Shown: piece after piece, positions 55,560 to 64,000 of the stretch | How the letters are laid out: each line of letters begins with the position of its first letter | How positions within the stretch are numbered: the first letter of the stretch is position 1 | From: JAJPIG01 sp035531675 | Lineage (GTDB): Bacteria; Desulfobacterota; Binatia; Binatales; Binataceae | Assembly: GCA_035531675.1 (NCBI GenBank) | Contig: DATKSL010000002.1 | Span: 102,320 to 166,319, forward strand | Direction: 5' to 3' | Length of the DNA stretch: 64,000 nt | Notes under the pieces: generated by a model | What the model was told of the DNA's origin: nothing | The model's database searches: none | What the model saw: only the letters and a program-made list of their open reading frames with translations | Made by a program: the position numbers and the translations under genes

Positions 55560-56738
55560 TTACTGTCCGTACACCTTGTCGGCCGCGGCCAGCGCGGCAC
55601 CGCGGCGCACTTCGTGACCCATCCCCGCGATGATCGATTCGAGCGCGCCAAGCAGCGCCGCGACATGCTGGCGACGCGACGATTCACCGAGCGTTCCGAT
55701 CCGCCAGACTTTGCCGCGAAACGGCCCGAGGCCGCCGGCGATCTCGATGTTGTACTTCTGCAGCAGTTCGCGGCGCACCGCCGCCTCGTCGATTCCGGCC
55801 GGCGCACTGACCACCGCAAGCTGCGGTAGTCGATGACCTTCCTGCGCGGCCGGCTCCAGTCCCAGCGCGCCCAGCCCGGCGCTCAGCGCCGCGCCGTTTT
55901 CGCGATGGCGCCGAAAGCGCGCCTCCAGTCCTTCTTCGTGCGCCAGGCGCAGCCCCTCGTAGAGCGCGTAAGTCATCGTGATCGGCGCGGTGTGATGGTA
56001 GACGCGATCCTTGCTCCAGTACTGCTCGATCATCGAGATGTCGAAGTACCATGAGCGGCACTTCTGCTTGCGCGCCCGGATCGCGTCGCGCGCGGCCTGG
56101 CTGAACGTGATCGGCGCGAGGCCGGGCGGCGCGCTGATGCCCTTCTGCGTGCAGCTATAGGCGACGTCGACGCGCCATTTGTCGATCTCCACCGGGATAC
56201 ATCCGAGCGAGGTCACCGTATCGAGCACCAGCATCGCGCCGTGCTCGTGCGCCAGACGCGAAATCTCCTCGACCGGCTGCCATACCCCGGTCGAGGTCTC
56301 GGCGTGCACCATCAGCACCAGCCTGGGTCGCTTGATCTTCTTGAGCGCCGCCGCGACGTCGGCCGGCTCGATAATACGGCCCCACGGCGATTCCACCCGA
56401 TGGACCCGCGCGCCCATCCGCTCCGCGCAATCCGCCGCGCGCCCGCCGAACACGCCATTGACGCCGACCACGACCTCGTCGCCGTCCTCGACCAGGTTGA
56501 CGATCGCGGTTTCCATCCCGGCCGAGCCGGTGCCGGAGACCGGAAAGGTCAGCTCGTTGCCGGTCTGGAACAGGCCGCGCAGGAGCTTGCGCAGCTCGTC
56601 CATGACGGCGGCAAAATCGGGATCGAGATGGCCGACCACCGGCGCCATCATCGCGCGCATCACCCGCGGATGGACGTTGGAGGGTCCGGGTCCCAGCAGC
56701 GTGCGCTGGGTGGGATTTAGTTCCGGGGCGTTTGCCAA
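55560..56738 (-). CDS. Class V aminotransferase, alanine/serine-glyoxylate type
   Basis: A 392-residue PLP enzyme. Seen: RTLLGPGPSNVHPRVMRAM, VSGTGSAGMETAIVNLVEDG, VHAETSTGVWQPVEEIS, VLDTVTSLGCIPVEID and the PLP lysine in YSCTQKGISAPPG. A TTG at 56738 is chosen since GGAGGAAAAACGAC lies right before it; the longer frame upstream lacks a ribosome-binding site. The family converts glyoxylate to glycine. It is divergent from glcDEF, which makes glyoxylate, so the pair points to glycolate salvage. Confidence 0.9.
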   Translation of the reverse strand: MANAPELNPTQRTLLGPGPSNVHPRVMRAMMAPVVGHLDPDFAAVMDELRKLLRGLFQTGNELTFPVSGTGSAGMETAIVNLVEDGDEVVVGVNGVFGGRAADCAERMGARVHRVESPWGRIIEPADVAAALKKIKRPRLVLMVHAETSTGVWQPVEEISRLAHEHGAMLVLDTVTSLGCIPVEIDKWRVDVAYSCTQKGISAPPGLAPITFSQAARDAIRARKQKCRSWYFDISMIEQYWSKDRVYHHTAPITMTYALYEGLRLAHEEGLEARFRRHRENGAALSAGLGALGLEPAAQEGHRLPQLAVVSAPAGIDEAAVRRELLQKYNIEIAGGLGPFRGKVWRIGTLGESSRRQHVAALLGALESIIAGMGHEVRRGAALAAADKVYGQ

Positions 56739-56902
56739 GTCGTTTTTCCTCCGGGCCGGGATCGATCGCCGGCGTCGCTTAGGTTGGAAATCAGGTACTC
56801 CTGCGACGCCGTCAGAAATTATTCGCGCTATTATGACCGTATCCGTCGCGCGCCGCAAAAGCACGTCCGGCTTTACGGCGCGCCAATGATGTTCATGCTA
56901 AA

Positions 56903-58369
56903 GTGGCGAACGCGATGGAGACCAACGGCGCCGCCGCCAGCTCACTCGATTCGAAGCTCAGCGCGGAGTTGCGCGAGATCGTCGGCGACGCCGCGCTGGT
57001 ATGGCGGCCGAGCGAGCTCAAGGTCTACGAGTGCGACGGCTGGACGATCGAGAAGAGCCGGCCCGATCTGCTGGTGATGCCGCGTACCACCGCCGAGGTC
57101 AGCGCGGTCCTGAAAGCGCTCCATAAGCGCAAGGTCGCTTTCGTGCCGCGCGGCGCCGGCACCGGACTTTCGGGCGGCGCGCTGCCGCTCCAAGCGCCGG
57201 TGATGATCTGCACCTCGCGCATGAACCGCATCCTGTCGATCGATTTGTCCAACCGCCGCGCCGAGGTCGAAAGCGGGGTGGTCAATCTGCACGTGTCCAA
57301 CGCCGTCAAAGCCGACGGCTATTTCTATGCGCCCGACCCGTCCTCGCAGATGGCCTGCACGATCGGCGGCAATATCGCTGAGAATTCCGGCGGACCGCAC
57401 ACCCTCAAATACGGGGTGACCACCAATCACGTGCTGGGCGTCGAGCTGGTGCTGCCCGATGGTGAGATCGTCGAGCTCGGCGGTGCGACCGAGGATCGAT
57501 TGGGCTACGACCTGCTGGGCGCGGTGATTGGCGCCGAGGGCACCGCCGGGATCGTGACGCGCGCGACCCTCAAGCTGATGCGCGAGCCGCAATCGCGCCA
57601 GACGCTGCTCGGGATTTTCCCCGACGTCGACAGCGCGACCCGTGCGGTCTCGGCGACGATCGCCGCCGGAACGATCCCGGGTGCGATCGAGATGATGGAC
57701 CGGCTGATAATCCGCGCGGTCGAGGCCGCCTTCCATCTCGGCCTGCCCGACGACGCCGAGGCGGTGCTGATCATCGAGCTCGACGGGCTTGAGGCCGGCA
57801 TGAGCGAGCGGCTCGAGCGGGTGCGCGAGCTGGTGCGCGGATGCGGGGCGAGCGAAATAAGAATCGCGCGGGACGAGGCGGAACGCGCCAATATCTGGAA
57901 GGGACGCAAGCGCGCTTTCGGCGCGGTCGGACGGCTGGCGTCGAACTACGCCACCCAGGACGGGGTCGTGCCGCGCACGCGGCTGCCCGAAATCCTGCGC
58001 CAGATCGCCGCTATCGCGCAGCGCCAGCACCTGCGGATCGGCAACGTCTTTCACGCCGGCGACGGCAATATCCACCCCATCGTGCTGTACGACGAGCGCG
58101 ACCCTGACGAGGTGCGGCGCGCGATCGAGGCCGGACGCGAAATTCTGCAGGCCTGCGTACAACTGGGCGGCAGCTTGAGCGGCGAGCATGGGATCGGCGC
58201 CGAGAAGATCCACGAGATGCCGCTCTTGTTCTCGCCCGACGATCTGATCGTGATGGCCGAGTTGCGCCGCGTGTTCGACCCCGAGCAGCGCTCGAATCCC
58301 AATAAAATTATCCCGACGCCGGGCGCCTGCGTGGAAGTCACCACGCCGCATCGGCAAGCGGCGCTTTAG
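56903..58369 (+). CDS. glcD: Glycolate oxidase subunit GlcD (FAD-linked)
   Basis: A 488-residue FAD-binding oxidase subunit. Seen: FVPRGAGTGLSGGALPLQAP (FAD phosphate loop), SSQMACTIGGNIAENSGGPH, LDRLGYDLLGAVIGAEGT-like TEDRLGYDLLGAVIGAEGTA, and the C-terminal GNVFHAGDGNIHPIVL. GTG 56903 or ATG 56915 may be the start. With GlcE and GlcF it oxidises glycolate to glyoxylate at the membrane. Confidence 0.95.
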   Translation: MANAMETNGAAASSLDSKLSAELREIVGDAALVWRPSELKVYECDGWTIEKSRPDLLVMPRTTAEVSAVLKALHKRKVAFVPRGAGTGLSGGALPLQAPVMICTSRMNRILSIDLSNRRAEVESGVVNLHVSNAVKADGYFYAPDPSSQMACTIGGNIAENSGGPHTLKYGVTTNHVLGVELVLPDGEIVELGGATEDRLGYDLLGAVIGAEGTAGIVTRATLKLMREPQSRQTLLGIFPDVDSATRAVSATIAAGTIPGAIEMMDRLIIRAVEAAFHLGLPDDAEAVLIIELDGLEAGMSERLERVRELVRGCGASEIRIARDEAERANIWKGRKRAFGAVGRLASNYATQDGVVPRTRLPEILRQIAAIAQRQHLRIGNVFHAGDGNIHPIVLYDERDPDEVRRAIEAGREILQACVQLGGSLSGEHGIGAEKIHEMPLLFSPDDLIVMAELRRVFDPEQRSNPNKIIPTPGACVEVTTPHRQAAL

Positions 58370-58371
58370 CG

Positions 58372-59664
58372 ATGGGTCTGGCGCAGGAGACCGAGGCGCG
58401 CAACCCCGCCCTGCGGGTCGCCACCGAGCTCGGCACGCTGGTCGGCGCCGACCGGCTGCGCACGCCCGAGGGACCCGAGGCGCTGGCGGCGGACGTGATC
58501 GTCGAGCCGCGCAGCGCCGACGAGCTGTGCAAGATCGTCTTCAAATGCGAGGTCGACGGAATTTCGCTCGCGCCGCTCGGCGCCGCCCGCACGCTCGCCG
58601 AGTTGCGCCGCGGTCACGTGACCCTCGGCGTATCGCTCGCCCGGATGGCGCGGGTGGTCGCCTACGAGCCCGACGATATGACCGTCACGGCCGAAGCCGG
58701 GGTGACGCTCGGCACGTTGAACCAGTTGATGGCGCCGCGCCGGCAGCATCTGCCGCTCGATCCGCCCAATCCCGGGAATGTCACGCTCGGTGCGCTGATC
58801 GGCGCGGCCAAGGCCGGCCCGTTGCGGCTTTCCGAGGGCACGGTGCGCGACCTGCTAATCGGCGTGCGCTTCGTCGGCCATGGCGGGCGTATCGTGCACG
58901 GCGGCGGACGGGTGGTGAAGAACGTGGCGGGCTACGATTTGATGAAGGTGATGACCGGGTCGCACGGCACGCTCGGGATCGTGATCGAGGCGACCTTCAA
59001 AGTGCGCCCGATGCCCGAGCGCTACACGCTGGCGACGCTCTCGTTCAGCAACCCGGCCGCGGCCTTCGAAGCCGCAGCGCGGATTCACGACGCACTGCCG
59101 CTGGTCCATCTCGAGGTCCTGAGCCCGGGCGTCGCGCAGAATTTCAGTATCGCGCCGCAGCAATTCGCAGCGATCGCCGGCCTGTGCGGCAACCGCGCCG
59201 AGATCGATTATCAAACTGAAAAGATCCGTTCGTTGGCTGAGGGCGCCGCGCTCGAGGTCGTCCAGCTCGCCAGCGCGCTACGCCTCTATCAGCGGCTGCG
59301 CGATTTCACGCTGCCGGGGCCCGGCATTATCGCCCAGGTTGCGACTCCGCCGGCGGCGCTCGCGCGCTGCCTGCAGGACTGCGGCGTCGAGTTCAGCGCG
59401 CATGCGGGATGCGGCGTGGCCGAGCTTTTCATGCCCGGGGAACCGCCCGCCGAGGAGGCGGCGAGTCTGGTCGCGCGATGGCGTGAGATCGCAGCCGCCG
59501 CGCGCGGCCATCTGCGCCTGCTCTCGGCGCCGGCGTCGATTCGCGGCGGGCTCGATTTCTTCGGCGTGCCGAGCGCGGGCGTGCTGAAATTGAGCCGACG
59601 GCTGAAGGCGGCGTTCGATCCGGGCGGGGTCTTCAATCCCGGATGCTTTATCGGGGGAATCTGA
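58372..59664 (+). CDS. glcE: Glycolate oxidase subunit GlcE (FAD-binding)
   Basis: A 430-residue FAD-binding subunit. Seen: LAPLGAARTLAELRRGHVT, MTVTAEAGVTLGTLNQLMAP, LPLDPPNPGNVTLGALIGAA, and GGGRVVKNVAGYDLMKVMTG, all typical of GlcE. The C-terminal FGVPSAGVLKLSRRLKAAF also matches. It starts two bases after the glcD stop and ends four bases before glcF, a tight operon. Confidence 0.93.
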   Translation: MGLAQETEARNPALRVATELGTLVGADRLRTPEGPEALAADVIVEPRSADELCKIVFKCEVDGISLAPLGAARTLAELRRGHVTLGVSLARMARVVAYEPDDMTVTAEAGVTLGTLNQLMAPRRQHLPLDPPNPGNVTLGALIGAAKAGPLRLSEGTVRDLLIGVRFVGHGGRIVHGGGRVVKNVAGYDLMKVMTGSHGTLGIVIEATFKVRPMPERYTLATLSFSNPAAAFEAAARIHDALPLVHLEVLSPGVAQNFSIAPQQFAAIAGLCGNRAEIDYQTEKIRSLAEGAALEVVQLASALRLYQRLRDFTLPGPGIIAQVATPPAALARCLQDCGVEFSAHAGCGVAELFMPGEPPAEEAASLVARWREIAAAARGHLRLLSAPASIRGGLDFFGVPSAGVLKLSRRLKAAFDPGGVFNPGCFIGGI

Positions 59665-59668
59665 TTCG

Positions 59669-60982
59669 ATGGCTGCGCCCGCCTCCATCTCCGACCCGAA
59701 CCATCGGCCGACCGCGCCCGAGCAGAGCGCTGCCGGGCCGCGGCGCGACGTGGTCGATTACGAACTGCTGTTCGATTGCGTGCATTGCGGGCTGTGCCTG
59801 GAATCGTGCCCAACCTACGTGCTGACGCGACGCGAGATGGATTCGCCGCGCGGGCGAATCTACCTGATGAAAGCGCTGGCGGAGCAACGCCTCGAACTCG
59901 ATGACAGCGCCGTGCGCCATCTGGATTTATGCCTGGGATGCCGCGGATGCGAGACCGCCTGCCCCTCGGGGGTCCATTACGGGCGGCTGATCGAGCGGGC
60001 CACGGACTACGTCGAGCGCAACTATCGCCGCAGCTTTCGCGAACGCCTCAAGCGCCGCCTGATAGGCGCGATCTTTCCCTATCCGCGGCGGCTGCGATGG
60101 CTGGTGGCGCCGCTGCGCTTCGCCGACCGGCTGCATCTGCGCGGCCTGCTGCGCAGCTTGATGCCGGGCGAGGCCGGCGCGTGGCTCGATTTGATACCAC
60201 GGCGCGACCAGAGCGTCGCCTCGGACTCGTGGAACCAATGGAAGGCGAGCGTCGACGGACCACTCGCGCTGGTGCATCGCGGCTGCGTCGCGCAGGTGCT
60301 GGCCGATTCGGAAAACCGCAACAGCGAGCATGCGCTGCGCGCCGCCGGCTTTCGCCTGGTCGAGCTCGGCGAGACCGAATGCTGCGGAGCGCTGGATTTG
60401 CACGCCGGTAATCGCGAGCGGGCGCTGGAGTTCGCGCGGCGCAACGTGCGGGCGCTCAAGCGCAGCGGCGCCGAGGTCATCCTGTCGGCCGCCTCGGGAT
60501 GTGCCGCCACGATGGCCGAGTACGGCGAGCTGTTGAAGAACGAGCCCACCTACGCCGAAGATGCGCGCGCGGTCTCCGCGCGGGTCAGGGATTTGAGCAC
60601 GCTGCTGGTGGCGGCCGGTCTGCCGGTGGGGCGCGAGCTGCGCTGCGTCGTCACCTATCACGACTCGTGTCATCTGGCGCATGGGCTCGGCGTGCGCGAG
60701 ACGCCGCGCCAGCTCCTGCGATCGATCCCCGGGGTGCGGCTGGTCGAGATGGCGGAGTCGGATCTCTGCTGTGGCTCGGCCGGCAGCTATAACCTGACCG
60801 AACCCGCGATGGCGCGCGAGCTGGCCAAGCGCAAGGTCGACAATATCGTCGCGACCGGCGCCGATTACGTGGTGCTCGGTAATCCGGGCTGTGAGTTTCA
60901 GATCGCCGCCGAACTCCGCCGCCGCGGCGCAAAGACGCGTGCGGTCCATCTGGCGGATTTCATCGCGCTCGCCAATCGCTGA
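59669..60982 (+). CDS. glcF: Glycolate oxidase iron-sulfur subunit GlcF
   Basis: A 437-residue protein with two [4Fe-4S] clusters and two cysteine-rich CCG domains. Seen: CVHCGLCLESCPTYVLT and LCLGCRGCETACPSGVHY for the clusters, then LGETECCGALDLHAGNRE, the YHDSCHLAHG block and SDLCCGSAGSYNLTEP for the CCG domains. It passes electrons from GlcDE to the quinone pool. The next gene is convergent. Confidence 0.95.
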   Translation: MAAPASISDPNHRPTAPEQSAAGPRRDVVDYELLFDCVHCGLCLESCPTYVLTRREMDSPRGRIYLMKALAEQRLELDDSAVRHLDLCLGCRGCETACPSGVHYGRLIERATDYVERNYRRSFRERLKRRLIGAIFPYPRRLRWLVAPLRFADRLHLRGLLRSLMPGEAGAWLDLIPRRDQSVASDSWNQWKASVDGPLALVHRGCVAQVLADSENRNSEHALRAAGFRLVELGETECCGALDLHAGNRERALEFARRNVRALKRSGAEVILSAASGCAATMAEYGELLKNEPTYAEDARAVSARVRDLSTLLVAAGLPVGRELRCVVTYHDSCHLAHGLGVRETPRQLLRSIPGVRLVEMAESDLCCGSAGSYNLTEPAMARELAKRKVDNIVATGADYVVLGNPGCEFQIAAELRRRGAKTRAVHLADFIALANR

Positions 60983-60992
60983 GCGGACGACG

Positions 60993-61736
60993 CTAAGGAC
61001 AGGTCGCCGAGCCGTTGCATACGTTGCCGCCGGCATCGACGCCGCCGCTGACGGTGGTGCCGCCGTTAATCACGTTGTTCGAAAAGCCGTCGCTCGATTG
61101 CATCGCGATTCCCACGCCGCTGTTGCCACTCGCCTCGTTGCCCATGATCGACGAGTTGGCTCCGGCGGTGATGCCGTTGCCGGCGTTGCCATCGCTGACG
61201 TTGCTGCGGATCACGCCGGCGGCGCTGATGCCGTCGCCGCTCGTGGAGCCGGTCACGGTGTTGTCCTCGATCAGGCAGGATGAGCCGCCCACGATGCCCG
61301 GTCCGCTGCTCGTGATATGCATCGAACGCACGCTACTGTCCGGACCGACCACCACGCCACCACCAACCATCCCCTGGATGTTACCATTCTGAATCGTCAG
61401 CCCGCTCTGGCCCGGCCCGTAGACGCCGACGCCGGCGGCGAGGCTCTTGCCGATTATCGAGTAGCCGTGAAAATCGATGCTGACATTGGGGCTCGTGACG
61501 TTGATGGCGTTTTTCGCACCCTTGACCAGGATATTGCGCGACAAGTAATAGCTGCCAGACTTTAGGCTGTAGACTGCGGCGGCGTTGGTGGCTTGCGTTT
61601 TCGCCGTCTCTTCGATCGGCAACGCCTGCGCCCACACGGCGGCGGCACTGATGGCGATCGTCGCAGCCATCGCGACTATCGTAAGGACCCCGGCGCGACG
61701 GGATGGGGCACGTCGGCGAGCGTCAGGATGATGCAT
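60993..61736 (-). CDS. Secreted right-handed beta-helix protein
   Basis: A 247-residue exported protein with a long basic N-terminus and signal sequence (about residues 16-36, ending AAAVWAQA). The mature part has repeats of short strands with Asn/Gly turns (SLKSGSYYLSRNILVKGAKN, GLTIQNGNIQGMVGGGVVVG, GNAGNGITAGANSSIMGNEA), the pattern of parallel beta-helix proteins such as pectate lyase-like folds and NosD. No catalytic motif was recognised. Likely surface or periplasmic carbohydrate contact, by family analogy only. Confidence 0.78.
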   Translation of the reverse strand: MHHPDARRRAPSRRAGVLTIVAMAATIAISAAAVWAQALPIEETAKTQATNAAAVYSLKSGSYYLSRNILVKGAKNAINVTSPNVSIDFHGYSIIGKSLAAGVGVYGPGQSGLTIQNGNIQGMVGGGVVVGPDSSVRSMHITSSGPGIVGGSSCLIEDNTVTGSTSGDGISAAGVIRSNVSDGNAGNGITAGANSSIMGNEASGNSGVGIAMQSSDGFSNNVINGGTTVSGGVDAGGNVCNGSATCP

Positions 61737-61862
61737 GCGAAGCCCCCTTATGAACCGTTTAACGAATCGAACCGATGGTCGAAGCTAGGACCGGTGGATA
61801 AAAAAAGTCAATCCCAGTTGAGCGGCTGGACCGGTCTGATATTAGTCTCGGCCTGAAGTACG

Positions 61863-62318
61863 ATGGGAAACTCGTCGGAACCGGTAAGGGTGAAAATCAA
61901 GCGGATGAGGCCGGACGGCGTGCTCCCCCGCTACCATAGCGAGCATTGCGCCGGGATGGACCTAGCAGCCGCGCTCGACGGGGCGGTGACCCTGCAAACC
62001 CTCGAGCGTGCGGCAATACCGACCGCGATCGCGATCGAGATACCCGCCGGCTTCGAGGGGCAGGTTCGCCCGCGCAGCGGGCGGGCGCTGCGTGAGGGGC
62101 TCGCGCTGGTCAACTCGCCCGGCACCATCGACGCCGATTATCGCGGCGAAATCCAGGTCCTGGTGATCAATCTCGGCGCGCAGCCGATCGTGATTCAGCC
62201 GGGCGACCGCATCGCCCAGCTGATCATCGCTCCAGTTAGCCGCGCCGAACTGATAGAAGTTGAAGTGCTGGCGGAAACTGTGCGCGGGTCGGGCGGCTTC
62301 GGCCATACCGGGCGTTGA
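61863..62318 (+). CDS. dut: dUTP diphosphatase
   Basis: A 151-residue trimeric dUTPase. Seen in order: the five conserved motifs, including AGMDLAAALD (1), GQVRPRSGRAL (2), GTIDADYRGEIQVLVINLG (3), PGDRIAQLIIAPV (4), and the C-terminal GSGGFGHTGR (5). It removes dUTP and supplies dUMP for thymidylate. ATG 61863 is the first start after an upstream stop. purB lies 36 bases downstream. Confidence 0.97.
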   Translation: MGNSSEPVRVKIKRMRPDGVLPRYHSEHCAGMDLAAALDGAVTLQTLERAAIPTAIAIEIPAGFEGQVRPRSGRALREGLALVNSPGTIDADYRGEIQVLVINLGAQPIVIQPGDRIAQLIIAPVSRAELIEVEVLAETVRGSGGFGHTGR

Positions 62319-62353
62319 GCGCCGCGGGTGCCGGCTTCGACTCCTTAACGGCG

Positions 62354-63796
62354 ATGACCACCAAGGACGACGATATCGATCTGTTGCTGGGCGAGGTCAG
62401 CCCGATCGACGGCCGCTATCGCCGCCGCACCCGTAAGCTCGCCGCTTACTTCAGCGAAGCCGCGCTGATTCGCTACCGGGTGCGGATCGAGATCGAATGG
62501 TATCTGTCGCTCACCGCCCATCCCAAGTTCGACGCGCTCGCGCCGCTGGCGGCGGCCGACGCGCAGCGGTTGCGCCAGGTCTATGAAGATTTCTCGATCG
62601 CCGACGCCCGCACGGTCAAGAAGTTCGAGGCCGAGACCAACCACGACGTCAAGGCGGTCGAGTATTTTCTCAAGCAGAAGCTGGCCGCGATCGATCCGGC
62701 GCTGCCGGCCGAGATCGTGCATTTCGCCTGCACCTCGGAGGACATCAGCAATCTGGCCTGGGCGCTGATGCTCAAGGAGTTCGTCGCGCGCGAGCTCGCG
62801 CCGCAGCTCGAAGCCGTGCTGACGACGATCGCGGCGATGGCGCGGCGCTTCAAAGCCGTCGCGATGATCGCGCGCACCCACGGTCAGCCGGCCACACCCA
62901 CCACGATGGGCAAGGAACTGGCGGTTTTCGCCGCCCGCCTCGCGCGCCAGCTCGGCCATCTCGCGCGCCAGGAATACCTCGGCAAGCTCAACGGCGCGGT
63001 CGGCAACTTCAACGCGCATCGGGCGGCCTGCCCCGAGATCGATTGGATCGAGCACTCGCGGCGTTTCGTCGAGGGGTTGGAGCTGACCTGGAACCCGCTG
63101 ACAACGCAGATTGAAAGCCACGATTTTATCGCCGAGCTGTTCCACCTGATGGTCCAAATCGACACCGTCTTGCTGGGCTTCGCCCGCGACCTGTGGGGCT
63201 ATATCGCGCTCGGCTACTTCCGCCAGCGGCCGGTGGCGGGCGAGGTCGGCTCCTCGACCATGCCGCACAAGGTCAACCCGATCGACTTCGAGAACGCCGA
63301 GGGCAATCTGGGCCTCGCGAGCGCCCTCTTCCAGCATCTCGCCACCAAGCTCCCGGTCTCGCGATGGCAGCGCGACCTGAGCGATTCGACCGCGATGCGC
63401 TCGATCGGCAGCGCCTTCGGCCATCTAACGATCGCGCTCGATTCGCTGGCGCGCGGCCTGTCGCGGGTCGAGCTCGACGAGCGCCGAATCGGCGTCGATC
63501 TTGACGATGCGCAGGCTTTCGAGGTTATCGCCGAGGCGATCCAGACCGTGATGCGCCGCCAGCGGCTCGAAAATCCCTACGAACGGCTGAAGGAGCTGAC
63601 CCGCGGCCAAACCATCGATCGCGCGGTGCTCGAAAAGTTCGTCGCCTCGCTGCCGCTCGATCCCGCGGCCCGCGAGGCGCTGCGCAAACTGACGCCGCGC
63701 GGCTATGTCGGCCTGGCCGAGGAACTGGTCGAGCGCTTCTGCCCGGCGCCGCCCGACAGCGCCAAAGATGTGAATAATCGATCCGGCGGCGGCTGA
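62354..63796 (+). CDS. purB: Adenylosuccinate lyase
   Basis: A 480-residue fumarase-superfamily enzyme acting twice in purine synthesis. Seen: SPIDGRYRRRTRKL, FACTSEDISNLAWALM, ARTHGQPATPTTMGKELAVF, and the superfamily signature GSSTMPHKVNPIDFENAEGN. It is the E. coli-type PurB. ATG 62354 is preferred over a TTG at 62315, since the family starts here. It lies upstream of purC. Confidence 0.96.
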   Translation: MTTKDDDIDLLLGEVSPIDGRYRRRTRKLAAYFSEAALIRYRVRIEIEWYLSLTAHPKFDALAPLAAADAQRLRQVYEDFSIADARTVKKFEAETNHDVKAVEYFLKQKLAAIDPALPAEIVHFACTSEDISNLAWALMLKEFVARELAPQLEAVLTTIAAMARRFKAVAMIARTHGQPATPTTMGKELAVFAARLARQLGHLARQEYLGKLNGAVGNFNAHRAACPEIDWIEHSRRFVEGLELTWNPLTTQIESHDFIAELFHLMVQIDTVLLGFARDLWGYIALGYFRQRPVAGEVGSSTMPHKVNPIDFENAEGNLGLASALFQHLATKLPVSRWQRDLSDSTAMRSIGSAFGHLTIALDSLARGLSRVELDERRIGVDLDDAQAFEVIAEAIQTVMRRQRLENPYERLKELTRGQTIDRAVLEKFVASLPLDPAAREALRKLTPRGYVGLAEELVERFCPAPPDSAKDVNNRSGGG

Positions 63797-63850
63797 TCGT
63801 CGGCCCGGCACATGCCACAATATTAACACTACTTACAGCGCGAGGCCCGG

Positions 63851-64000
63851 ATGGAAACAAACCCGTCAAAGCTCGAACAGTTTTACGAGGGCAAGGCCAA
63901 GAAGCTTTACAGCACCTCGGACCCCGATTTGGTAATCGCCTACTTCAAGGACGATGCGACCGCCTTCAACGCCAAGAAGCGCGGCACGATCGAGGACAAG
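63851..64000 (+). CDS. purC: SAICAR synthetase, 5' part
   Basis: The first 50 codons of PurC, cut by the window end. Seen: EQFYEGKAKKLYSTSDPDLV and IAYFKDDATAFNAKKRGTIE, the N-terminal ATP-binding region of phosphoribosylaminoimidazole-succinocarboxamide synthase. It follows purB by 54 bases, fitting a purine run. The remainder is outside. Confidence 0.93.
   Translation, partial: METNPSKLEQFYEGKAKKLYSTSDPDLVIAYFKDDATAFNAKKRGTIEDK

Overview
The window is GC-rich DNA, almost fully coding, from a diderm (Gram-negative) bacterium. The outer-membrane logic comes from a LolC/E-type lipoprotein transporter subunit, a RseP-type site-2 protease and DsbD. An F420-type luciferase-like oxidoreductase, an SCP-2 domain protein, a double CaiB/BaiF CoA-transferase, glycolate oxidase (glcDEF) and a selA gene suggest an environmental, aerobic or facultative lineage of the deltaproteobacterial/Binatota/Rokubacteria kind. 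That placement is inference from gene content only. I saw no rRNA, tRNA, CRISPR array, prophage or classical transposase.

Layout. 1-3.5 kb: the end of a protoporphyrinogen-oxidase-like gene, dinB, two small minus-strand proteins and a cysteine hydrolase, closed by a clean terminator. 3.7-8.2 kb: a nitrogen cluster led by a near-consensus sigma-54 promoter. It holds two tiny membrane proteins, amt, a 31-residue membrane peptide, a TPR protein, another tiny membrane protein, a PII protein and a DUF1646-type transporter. 8.3-14 kb: a flavin-type oxidase and two paralogous secreted trypsin-fold proteins on the minus strand, on either side of leuC-leuD; one paralogue has lost its catalytic serine. 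14.5-27.4 kb: rluD, rho, then a long co-directional run rpsB-tsf-pyrH-frr-uppS-cdsA-rseP-tsaB-ydcH-like-ilvN-ilvC-psd-pssA. 27.4-32.8 kb: leuA behind a complete-looking transcription attenuator with a leucine-rich leader peptide, then leuB, an aspartate-semialdehyde-dehydrogenase-like gene without the catalytic Cys, truA and an HU gene. 32.9-45.9 kb: mostly minus-strand genes (rarA, SCP-2, a zinc-ribbon/AgmX/BON protein, LLM oxidoreductase, dodecin, selA, an MFS exporter, bioB), plus the plus-strand CoA-transferase and lolC/E-like gene. 46-49 kb: ribBA with a degenerate RibA half, and dsbD. 49.4-55.4 kb: gyrB and gyrA, separated by a repeat-rich island. 55.5-61 kb: a class V aminotransferase divergent from glcDEF, together forming a glycolate-to-glycine route. 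61-64 kb: a secreted beta-helix protein, dut, purB and the start of purC.

The three most interesting places are these. (1) The gyrB-gyrA gap carries a DUF559 nuclease gene inside 35-bp inverted palindromic repeats that supply its Shine-Dalgarno sequence and its stop codon. A 42-bp direct duplication that includes the gyrA start codon surrounds the element, and a decayed second DUF559 copy lies just upstream. (2) The leuA leader has a promoter, a 26-codon leader peptide rich in branched-chain residues, and mutually exclusive antiterminator and terminator helices. (3) The sigma-54-led amt/PII cluster contains four membrane proteins of only 31-59 residues.
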